A stretch of 13,131 bases of DNA, taken from NCBI GenBank assembly GCA_024998705.1, contig JACOEF010000282.1, positions 1 through 13,131 on the forward strand, in the 5' to 3' direction. The position numbers and the translations under genes were made by a program. Shown piece after piece: positions 7,193 through 13,131 of the stretch; the first letter of the stretch is position 1, and each line of letters opens with the position of its first letter. Under the pieces are notes generated by a model. It had not been told where the DNA came from. It saw nothing but the letters and a program-made list of their open reading frames with translations, and did not search any database. Origin of the DNA: Nitrospira sp. GTDB taxonomy: Bacteria > Nitrospirota > Nitrospiria > Nitrospirales > Nitrospiraceae.

Positions 7193-8698
7193 ATGAGACG
7201 AGCTGTTTGGACGCTCATCATTCTCAGTTCCCTCACCGCACAATCTGTTCCCGTCACCTACGCGCAATCCCTCGCAACACAAGCCTCATCGACTGAGGCG
7301 AAGCTCCTAGCCCTCCAACAGGAGCGTGAGCAGTTGCTGGCGACCCTTGGGGAATTCCACGACCGGATTCGCGACCTCGAAAGCCGGCTTGGCGATCGAC
7401 AGAGTGAACCCGCCGCCGCATCCTATGATCAATTGCTGAGTGCCAAGGAGGCGGAACTCGTAGAATTGAGACGGTTGGGCCCTGAGCGCGAGAAACTGAC
7501 CGGGCAATTAGCGGCCACGACTCACGAGTTAGGACAGGCCCGTCAACGCATTGGAACACTTGAACAACAACTGGCGGCACGAGATAAAGACCTGATCGCC
7601 CTCCAGTCCCGCTCAACGGCCGTCGCAGAACTTGAGGTGGCTCGGCGCCGAATCACTGACCTGGAGGCTCACATCGCCCGGCAAGATCATGAGCTCCGCA
7701 CGGTTCGTATGGGAGCCGCTGAGCGGGAGAGCCTCGAAGCGCAGCTACAGACCGCCACCACCACCATCGATTCGTTGAAAGCCCGTATTAGCGCGCTCGA
7801 CCAGCAGCTGAAAGACCGGGAGAAGGCCTATGAAACGGTTCGGTCGCGCCTCTTAGAACGAGACAAATTGGTGCCGCAATATAACGCGATGATTGCGGAA
7901 ATCCATCAGGCCAGACACCGTATCGCAGCACTCGAGCAGCGGATAAATGAACAGGTGCGGGATGTGGCTCCACGACCCAAGAATACTCCCCCCACTGCCC
8001 GGCAACGCGAGGGGAATATCACGAACCAACGCGTCAGTTCTACGGACCAATCAGCCGGCGAGACCGGAAGACCGACGCTCGGCGAAAAATCCGCACTCAC
8101 GGGAAAATCTACCGGCCGCAGCGGAGGCCCATCTCAGAGTCCTCCTTCACCATCAGAAGCCAGGAGTGGAAACTTTGCAGAAGTGAAAGAAGAACTCCTC
8201 AGAGTCCTGCCCACGGACAGTGGACAGAAAACCCTCAGCGTCAGACAGGATGGAAACCGATTGACGGTTGCACTCGCCAGCAACTGGTTATTTACTGCTG
8301 GCGACGCGTCGCTGACCCCGGAAGGCACCACCATGCTGAAGCGAATCGGCACTGTGCTAGGACAGCTTTCCGACAAATTCGTACAAGTCACAGGGCACAC
8401 CGACAATCAGGCCCTCAGCAAAGGCCTCCAAAAATCATTCCCCGACAATAAAGCGTTTTCTTGGGCTCGTGCGGAGAATGCTCGCAGGGCGTTAGTGACC
8501 GGAGGGATGCCTGCCGACCGAACAAAGGCCGTGGGACTGGCCGATACACGTCCGCTCACATCCAATGCTACTGAGCAAGGAAGACAGAAGAATCGTCGGC
8601 TGGAATTGATCATCTTCCAAAATCCGACTGTTGCGTCAGCGGTCGAGGAGTCAAGACGCGAACACGACCGCCTCGCAGCGCTGAGCACCACACACTAG
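7193..8698 (+). CDS. Sec-exported coiled-coil OmpA-family protein
   Basis: This 501-residue protein has a Sec signal peptide (about 1-24, ending VTYA) instead of a lipobox. A long heptad-rich coiled coil (about 35-265) follows, rich in AELVELRRL, LEQQLAARDKDL and similar strings. A Ser/Thr/Pro/Gly-rich, probably disordered linker (about 270-325) comes next. The OmpA domain (about 345-476) has WLFTAGDASLTPEG, GHTDN (Asp404), SWARAENARRAL (Arg426), GLADTRP and KNRRLELII, plus a 25-residue tail. The Asp-Arg distance of 22 residues equals that in the neighbouring lipoprotein, and the overall plan is the same, so the two are probably tandem paralogues. A long periplasmic peptidoglycan-binding role is likely. 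The start has AGGGAGAG upstream. No promoter is clear in the 246 bp before it. Confidence 0.92.
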   Translation: MRRAVWTLIILSSLTAQSVPVTYAQSLATQASSTEAKLLALQQEREQLLATLGEFHDRIRDLESRLGDRQSEPAAASYDQLLSAKEAELVELRRLGPEREKLTGQLAATTHELGQARQRIGTLEQQLAARDKDLIALQSRSTAVAELEVARRRITDLEAHIARQDHELRTVRMGAAERESLEAQLQTATTTIDSLKARISALDQQLKDREKAYETVRSRLLERDKLVPQYNAMIAEIHQARHRIAALEQRINEQVRDVAPRPKNTPPTARQREGNITNQRVSSTDQSAGETGRPTLGEKSALTGKSTGRSGGPSQSPPSPSEARSGNFAEVKEELLRVLPTDSGQKTLSVRQDGNRLTVALASNWLFTAGDASLTPEGTTMLKRIGTVLGQLSDKFVQVTGHTDNQALSKGLQKSFPDNKAFSWARAENARRALVTGGMPADRTKAVGLADTRPLTSNATEQGRQKNRRLELIIFQNPTVASAVEESRREHDRLAALSTTH

Positions 8699-8769
8699 GT
8701 TGCTTCTTCAAAGGGGATCGGATCGGTGGGCGCCGATGGCCTTGCCCCCGACACATCATCGCACAACTC

Positions 8770-10014
8770 CTACAGCTGACAGACCCCCGGCTGGGCCAGA
8801 GCCGCAACACCCTCACCCCTAACCCTTGCCAGAATCTTGTAATGACCCAGTCCTAACTCTTTGCCGTAGGCTTCTCCGACCAACACATCCTGCACATGCT
8901 GATGATCTGCAGCCCTGAAGTACGACCGACCTTCTTTGAGCCCATCAAACTCGTGCCCTTCCAATGCCTTAATAAGAGCAGGGGCATCGGTCGAACCCGC
9001 GCGCTGAATCGCCTCGAGGATCTGCGTCATAGCAGCATATCCGAGATAACAACGCGAAGTGGGCGTGTGACTGTACTTGTCGACCACGCCCTGAATAAAC
9101 CGTCTCGACCCCGCGCTGTCGACCTTCGGGTCCCAGATCAGTCCCCAAATGCCGGCATTGTTGGCATACCCAAGCGGCCGGCCAATTTGTTCCCCCGCGA
9201 TCATTCCCCCGACACCGATTTTATCTTTGGCCACCTCGAGTTTCGTGTAGGCCTTCAACGCGTGGACCAAGTCCCACCCATAGAGATTGAGCACCACGAG
9301 TGTCGGATGTTTGTCCTTAGCCACGGTCAATGCCGCACTTAAGTCGGTTGCGCCAAAGGGCACCAGCGTCTCGCCCACAAACTCCACCCCATGAGCCTGA
9401 CCAGCCGTGACCATGGCTTGAGCCATGGCTTTGCCATCCAACGAGCTGGTCGTCAGCATGTACCAGCGAGAGCCGTATGCCTTGACCAAGTGCGGCACGA
9501 CCGCGTGTGCCATCATCGAGGCATTCGGCATAAACACGAAGGTGTGTGAACTACACGCAGCTCCGGTCAACTCGGGAAGATGAGCGCCCGTGACCATGAA
9601 CAACTTGTTCTCCTTCTTCGCCAACTCCGACACGACGAGCGCACAGTCTGCGTTGAACGTACCCATCAGAACATCTACGCGATCGTCATGGACGAACTGC
9701 TTAGCAGCCTGCAGAGCTGTCTCAGGGTTCGACGCATCATCAGCCTCGAGAATCACCACCGGCCGCCCCAGTACACCACCACGCTTGTTGAACAGATCCA
9801 CCGCCACGTTCGCCCCGTGCACATCATGGATCGAGGATGTCTTATAGGGACTCGACAGCGGATCAAGAATCCCGATCTTGATCGGCTCTGCAGCAGAGGC
9901 CACCGATTTATTGGGCGATAGACCTAGCATGCGGTCGGTCACATCGCTGAAGAGCAGTGCGCTGCCGGCCATGGCGGATACTTGCAAGAACCGTCGTCGC
10001 GAGATCACACTCAT
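8770..10014 (-). CDS. Tat-exported ABC-type substrate-binding protein (LivJ/UrtA/AmiC-like)
   Basis: The product (414 residues) is a periplasmic binding protein of the type I fold (Peripla_BP_6), the group that binds branched-chain amino acids, amides or urea. A twin-arginine signal SRRRFLQ (5-11) with a hydrophobic region ends near SVASAA (about 42). The mature part begins with IKIGILDPLSSPY, then GANVAVDLFNKRGGVLGRPV, EADDASNPETALQAAKQFV and DVLMGTFNADCAL, all typical of the first lobe. The ligand cannot be told from sequence. No permease or ATPase gene is adjacent, so it is an orphan that may serve a transporter elsewhere or act as a sensor. AAGGAG precedes the ATG. It lies 65 bp downstream of the HEAT-repeat gene on the same strand and may share its promoter. 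It converges with the OmpA-family gene across 71 bp. Confidence 0.9.
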   Translation of the reverse strand: MSVISRRRFLQVSAMAGSALLFSDVTDRMLGLSPNKSVASAAEPIKIGILDPLSSPYKTSSIHDVHGANVAVDLFNKRGGVLGRPVVILEADDASNPETALQAAKQFVHDDRVDVLMGTFNADCALVVSELAKKENKLFMVTGAHLPELTGAACSSHTFVFMPNASMMAHAVVPHLVKAYGSRWYMLTTSSLDGKAMAQAMVTAGQAHGVEFVGETLVPFGATDLSAALTVAKDKHPTLVVLNLYGWDLVHALKAYTKLEVAKDKIGVGGMIAGEQIGRPLGYANNAGIWGLIWDPKVDSAGSRRFIQGVVDKYSHTPTSRCYLGYAAMTQILEAIQRAGSTDAPALIKALEGHEFDGLKEGRSYFRAADHQHVQDVLVGEAYGKELGLGHYKILARVRGEGVAALAQPGVCQL

Positions 10015-10079
10015 ACACGTGCTCTCCTTTGTAATCGCTCAAACCCAACTGAAAGATTGTGCATGGCGATTCAGCTGTA

Positions 10080-11156
10080 CTAATCCTCAGTGTATACCTG
10101 CTTGATTGACCAAAAGACCGCCTCTTTTAGTTTCTTGATTTGAGGGTCAGGCGGATCATTCCGAATCTTCTGCAGCTTACGATCGAGGGCAAACAGCGGC
10201 TCAACCGATCGCCTGTCTGGGACCCGCCCCAAGGCCCAGGCAATTTCCGTTTGCACCATAATGTCAATGCCAGGCGCATCCAACATATCAAGAAGCGGCG
10301 GGACGACCCTCGGGTCGCTGTGAATATTCCCGAGATCACCCAACCCCTTAGCCGCCGCTGCCTGCAGGTCAGGCTGTTTGGAATGTTTTAAGATATCGAT
10401 AAGCACCGGGATTCCTTCTTTTCCCATATTGCCCAAGGCCACTGCCGCCTGCTTTGCCAGATCTTTATCCTTCAACGCCTCCGTGAGTTGGGGCAAGGCT
10501 TCATCGGCCACCATCTCCCCCAGCAGTGAAATAATCTTCAATTTCCGGAGCTGGTTGGTGCCAGGGGCATCCATCAATTTCAACAGTCGATCCGGCTGCC
10601 CCCATTCGGCCGTCAGGAGGAGAGGGAACTCATACTTCTCTAATTCCCCCTGGAGGGCCGCCAAGGCATAGGGACCAGCCTCGCCAGCCTGGGCCGATTG
10701 AGCAGCCTGGATGGCATCTTCAAATTCCGTCCGTACCTCTTTCTGCCACTTGATCTTCATCCCACCCAACGCATAAGTCACCTGACACGCCGGCCCCTTC
10801 CAGAGACGAGAAGGGGCGTCCAACAAATCATGATCTCCGCCGGCCGACGCAGTCCCTTCCCAGGTCTTGCGTTGCTCGCATTTTACCCGCACGACCACAT
10901 CATGAGAGTGACCAGGGTCCGCAACAACCGTATAACCCAGTTCCTCCATGCGCCGCATGACGACATTCCTGATGCCGTCCACGGGACCAGCCCCCTTGTC
11001 GGTCAACGCGATGACCTCGATAAGAACCGTACGAATATGTGCCAGCTCCGCTTTTTGCGCCTCACTAAAGTAATCACGATAGGCCTCTGCAGAAGAAGCG
11101 ATGCCCAAGATAGGCAGGAGGAACAAGGCGGCGGCCGTCGAACAACTCCGTGTCAT
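10080..11156 (-). CDS. Secreted HEAT-repeat protein
   Basis: This 358-residue protein has a Sec signal peptide (about 1-25, ending SSAEA). A domain of unknown type (about 26-175) has a predicted helical start and a beta-rich middle with VVVRVKCEQRKTWEG and WKGPACQVTYALG; its two Cys could form a disulphide. The C-terminal half (about 205-350) consists of HEAT/PBS-lyase-like helical repeats such as LPQLTEALKDKDLAKQAAVALGNMG and IPVLIDILKHSKQPDLQAAAAKGLGDLG, which normally form a protein-binding scaffold. The start at 11156 is preferred over an upstream in-frame start at 11309 because GAGAAGGAGG sits just before it and the signal peptide begins there. It may be co-transcribed with the downstream binding-protein gene. 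A role as a periplasmic scaffold is inferred; the specific function is unknown. Confidence 0.88.
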   Translation of the reverse strand: MTRSCSTAAALFLLPILGIASSAEAYRDYFSEAQKAELAHIRTVLIEVIALTDKGAGPVDGIRNVVMRRMEELGYTVVADPGHSHDVVVRVKCEQRKTWEGTASAGGDHDLLDAPSRLWKGPACQVTYALGGMKIKWQKEVRTEFEDAIQAAQSAQAGEAGPYALAALQGELEKYEFPLLLTAEWGQPDRLLKLMDAPGTNQLRKLKIISLLGEMVADEALPQLTEALKDKDLAKQAAVALGNMGKEGIPVLIDILKHSKQPDLQAAAAKGLGDLGNIHSDPRVVPPLLDMLDAPGIDIMVQTEIAWALGRVPDRRSVEPLFALDRKLQKIRNDPPDPQIKKLKEAVFWSIKQVYTED

Positions 11157-11222
11157 ACACACTTCCTCCTTCTCTAAGGGTGCCTGGACGAAGGATCCGA
11201 TCGACACGAGCATTGATGCCCC

Positions 11223-11228
11223 ATTATA
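11223..11228 (-). promoter_or_regulatory. -10 element for the HEAT-repeat gene
   Basis: On the minus strand this reads TATAAT exactly, 66 bp upstream of the chosen ATG. No good -35 is seen at 16-18 bp, so an activator or another element may be needed. Confidence 0.45.
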
Positions 11229-11384
11229 CTCTCTTACGCTCTCTAAGATCCCCCCAGGACCATGAACGACCGAAAGACATCGCAAACAAACGGCGGCACG
11301 TGTCCCCATTTTCTTGCTTTCACTCCAGCGATTTCCTTCCAGTCCAGAGCACCGGCTCCTACACAGGCCCCACCTGCGTATGGG

Positions 11385-11414
11385 TTGACAGGCAGACTCG
11401 ATCGACGGTACAAA
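11385..11414 (+). promoter_or_regulatory. Sigma-70-like promoter for tRNA-Leu (and possibly tig)
   Basis: A perfect TTGACA (11385-11390) is followed after 18 bp by TACAAA (11409-11414). Initiation near 11421 would leave a 75-nt leader before the mature tRNA. With no terminator visible after the tRNA, transcription may continue into tig. Confidence 0.5.
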
Positions 11415-11495
11415 ATGTCATTATTCATCGTGTCTTTCCACTCACAGACACATTCCTTATGTAGCATCGATAAGCAACCCATTACCCAGCGTCGC

Positions 11496-11578
11496 GCGAG
11501 AGTGGCGGAACTGGCAGACGCGCGAGACTTAGGATCTCGTGGGTAACCGTGGGGGTTCAAGTCCCCCCTCTCGCACCA
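11496..11578 (+). tRNA. tRNA-Leu (anticodon UAG)
   Basis: The acceptor stem GCGAGAG (11496-11502) pairs with CTCTCGC (11568-11574), followed by A73 and an encoded CCA (11576-11578). The anticodon stem CGAGA/TCTCG encloses the loop CTTAGGA, with anticodon TAG at 11530-11532 reading CUN leucine codons. An extended variable arm (11540-11550) typical of type II tRNAs and a T arm GGGGG-TTCAAGT-CCCCC are all present. Confidence 0.97.
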
Positions 11579-11594
11579 CCACTCACACACGTAC

Positions 11595-11608
11595 GTGATG
11601 CACATCAC
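11595..11608. promoter_or_regulatory. CRP/FNR-like inverted repeat between tRNA-Leu and tig
   Basis: GTGATG-CA-CATCAC has the dyad layout GTGA-N6-TCAC of Crp/Fnr-family operators. It lies 31 bp before the tig start. No clear promoter elements accompany it, so function is uncertain. Confidence 0.3.
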
Positions 11609-11638
11609 TTTTCGGACTCGGAGGACGCGAATAGCCTT

Positions 11639-12964
11639 ATGAAAATGGAAATGACCGAACTCGGCCCGATGAAGCGGGCCCTTAAAATCGAAGTCCCGGC
11701 TGATGAAGTCAACGTGCGCTTTGTTCAGGCCTACTCGGAGCTGAATCGGCAAGTTCGCATTCCAGGATTCCGACCCGGCAAGGCTCCGCTGCAATTGCTG
11801 GAAAAGCGCTACGCGAAGACTATCGAAGAGGATGTGATTCGCAGCTTGGTCCCGGATTATTATGATCGAGCCATCCGGCAGGCGGGCATCGTTCCGGTGC
11901 TCGTGGAAATTCCGCCTCTAGAACGAGTCAAAGTCAAGAAAGACACCCCCTTTAGCTTTACGGCAACGGTTGAAATCAAGCCGACCATCGAGCTTCGAGA
12001 TTACAAGGCACCGAACCCTATTTCCCTGAAGCAGGATCAGCGGACCGTCACGAACGAGCAGGTTCAAAAAGCTCTCGAGGTCCTCCGCGAGCAAATGGCT
12101 CAGTTACACCCGGCGCCCACAGGAACCGCATTGGCCGACGGCGACTTCGCGGTTCTAGACATTGCCGGAACCTTAGATGGCACTCCGCTTGATGGCACGA
12201 CCAAGGACGGCCACCTGCACAAGATGGGGTCACATGCCTCCGTTCTTGGTCTCGACATCGAAACGCACCTTGCCGGCAAGAAAGAAGGCGACATCGTCAC
12301 CATTCCACAAGCCTATCCGGCAACACACCCCGATACTCGAGTCGCCGGCAAGACTGTGACTTTTCGCTGTGCCATCAAATCCGTGAAGCAAAAACAACTC
12401 CCGGCGCTGGACGACGAGTTCGCAAAGGATTGCGGCCCCTACCAATCCTTGCAGGAAATCCGAGAGAAGCTTCGCACCGAGATGGAACGGGCCTTGAAGA
12501 AAGATATCGAGGATACATACAAAGAAACCATCATCAAGCGACTGGCAGAAACCCACCATTTTGAACTTCCCGGGACTTTGGTCGAGCGGGAATTGTCGGC
12601 GATGGTCAGGCAACAGGTGCAATCCCGCCAGCGTAAATCTACGGAGAGTACAGACACGTCGTCCGTCTCGCCCCAAACAGAAGATGCCAAAAAACTCCAG
12701 GAAGAGTTGCGCCCGGAAGCTGAGCGCCGCGTGAAGGTTGGACTCATTCTTGAAGCGCTTGCGGCGAAAGAAACCATCACCGTCACGAATGAGGACCTTG
12801 GCAACGAAATCGCAAGACTCGCGGCAGAGGTTAAACTCTCGGTCGAGGAAGTCACCCGCATGATCCAGGCCGGTGGGCAGGAGACCCTGGATGATCTTCG
12901 ATCTAGGATTTTAGCGGACAAAGCGTTGGATTTTGTCTACAAACACGCGATGATCCAGGGGTAG
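11639..12964 (+). CDS. tig: Trigger factor (ribosome-associated chaperone)
   Basis: This 441-residue protein meets nascent chains at the ribosome exit tunnel and assists early folding. The N-terminal ribosome-binding domain holds the signature GFRPGKAP (43-50). An FKBP-like domain spans about 155-255, with DGDFAVLDIAGTLDG, LAGKKEGD and VAGKTVTF, followed by LPALDDEFAKDCG. The C-terminal helical arms form the chaperone cradle. The usual PGFE stretch of the FKBP domain reads LGLD, so prolyl-isomerase activity may be weak. A Ser/Thr-rich polar insert (about 331-349) interrupts the C-terminal domain. The ATG at 11639 is chosen because homology begins here and GGAGGA lies 13 bases upstream; an ATG two codons later is possible, and the in-frame start at 11549 lies inside the tRNA. 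It precedes clpP, as in many bacteria. Confidence 0.97.
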   Translation: MKMEMTELGPMKRALKIEVPADEVNVRFVQAYSELNRQVRIPGFRPGKAPLQLLEKRYAKTIEEDVIRSLVPDYYDRAIRQAGIVPVLVEIPPLERVKVKKDTPFSFTATVEIKPTIELRDYKAPNPISLKQDQRTVTNEQVQKALEVLREQMAQLHPAPTGTALADGDFAVLDIAGTLDGTPLDGTTKDGHLHKMGSHASVLGLDIETHLAGKKEGDIVTIPQAYPATHPDTRVAGKTVTFRCAIKSVKQKQLPALDDEFAKDCGPYQSLQEIREKLRTEMERALKKDIEDTYKETIIKRLAETHHFELPGTLVERELSAMVRQQVQSRQRKSTESTDTSSVSPQTEDAKKLQEELRPEAERRVKVGLILEALAAKETITVTNEDLGNEIARLAAEVKLSVEEVTRMIQAGGQETLDDLRSRILADKALDFVYKHAMIQG

Positions 12965-13005
12965 CGTAGTCTGATGCAATGAGTCGCAACACTGGATTAC
13001 CGGGT

Positions 13006-13015
13006 GGTGATCACC
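13006..13015. repeat. Palindrome GGTGATCACC upstream of clpP
   Basis: This 10-bp perfect palindrome lies inside the tig-clpP gap, within a longer possible hairpin of GGGTG and CACCC arms (13002-13016). It lies just upstream of the predicted extended -10 and could be an operator or a weak terminator for tig. Confidence 0.35.
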
Positions 13016-13035
13016 CAGTCCATGTTAGATGCGTA

Positions 13036-13044
13036 TGGTAAACT
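13036..13044 (+). promoter_or_regulatory. Extended -10 promoter candidate for clpP
   Basis: TGG-TAAACT resembles the extended -10 pattern TGN-TATAAT, with expected initiation near 13051 and a leader of about 40 nt. No -35 is convincing. Confidence 0.35.
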
Positions 13045-13090
13045 GAAGAGTTTCCACCTGTCAGGCCTCTAGCGGAAAGGATTCAGCTGA

Positions 13091-13131
13091 ATGCTAGTTC
13101 CGATTGTCATCGAACAGACGAACCGCGGCGA
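13091..13131 (+). CDS. clpP: ATP-dependent Clp protease proteolytic subunit, 5' end only
   Basis: Only the first 13 complete codons are visible. They read MLVPIVIEQTNRG, which matches the conserved N-terminus of ClpP (LVPxVIEQTxRGER), the serine peptidase barrel that degrades substrates fed by ClpX or ClpA. AAAGGA at 13076-13081 precedes the ATG by nine bases. The position after tig is the usual bacterial order. The catalytic residues lie beyond the window. Confidence 0.92.
   Translation, partial: MLVPIVIEQTNRG

Larger units (their letters stand above)
11157..11495. other. 339-bp divergent intergenic region
   Basis: No protein gene is convincing here. It carries a TATAAT element facing the HEAT-repeat gene, a TTGACA-based promoter facing tRNA-Leu, and a small inverted repeat (TGTCT at 11431, AGACA at 11446) of unknown meaning. 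Confidence 0.6.

Noticed and set aside
8722..8737. Inverted repeat ATCGG / CCGAT between convergent genes
   Set aside because: A five-base stem without T-runs; position suits a bidirectional terminator but the evidence is too thin.
11157..11309. 51-residue N-terminal extension of the HEAT-repeat protein
   Set aside because: It would place the signal peptide internally and covers the TATAAT element; the ribosome site fits the start at 11156.
11549..11638. Upstream start of trigger factor
   Set aside because: The extension is translated from tRNA sequence; homology begins at 11639.
11243..11794. Minus-strand open frame spanning the tRNA
   Set aside because: It runs antisense through tRNA-Leu and gives the GDLNPHGYPRDPKSRASAS-type string that is a well-known tRNA-derived annotation artefact.

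Overview
The window looks like a chromosomal segment of a Gram-negative, moderately GC-rich diderm bacterium. It shows OmpA-type peptidoglycan-binding domains, a lipoprotein signal, a DUF481 outer-membrane protein, a Tat-exported binding protein, and the order tRNA-Leu, tig, clpP. The protein style and this gene order resemble Nitrospira (Nitrospirota), but that assignment is inference and cannot be proven from the sequence alone.

Region 1 (1-3671) is the most unusual part. Three tightly coupled + strand genes encode the C-terminal part of a BON-like/OmpA protein, a small Ras/Rab-like GTPase with an atypical G3 motif, and a PAS-containing sigma-54 enhancer-binding protein (EBP). Just downstream lies a perfect 36-bp palindrome made of four TGTCTC half-sites spaced exactly 10 bp apart. 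About 100 bp further on is a near-consensus -24/-12 sigma-54 promoter, and then a single-domain LuxR/GerE regulator. This reads as a candidate signalling cascade: cell-wall-bound sensor, GTPase switch, sigma-54 activator, enhancer and promoter, then a secondary regulator. I do not know of a described system with this exact make-up.

Region 2 (3672-8698, + strand) holds envelope genes. They are a DUF481 outer-membrane protein with its own sigma-70-like promoter, the mechanosensitive channel MscL, and two adjacent paralogues with long coiled coils and C-terminal OmpA domains. One paralogue is a lipoprotein and the other is Sec-exported. A perfect 14-bp-stem hairpin separates the two. The content suggests osmotic or mechanical envelope homeostasis, and these genes could be targets of region 1, but no shared operator was found.

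Region 3 (8770-11156, - strand) carries a secreted HEAT-repeat protein followed by an orphan Tat-exported substrate-binding protein with no ABC transporter subunits next to it.

Region 4 (11157-13131, + strand) contains a promoter-bearing divergent intergenic region, tRNA-Leu(UAG), trigger factor (tig) and the first codons of clpP. This is the widespread protein-quality-control cluster, and clpX and lon may follow outside the window.
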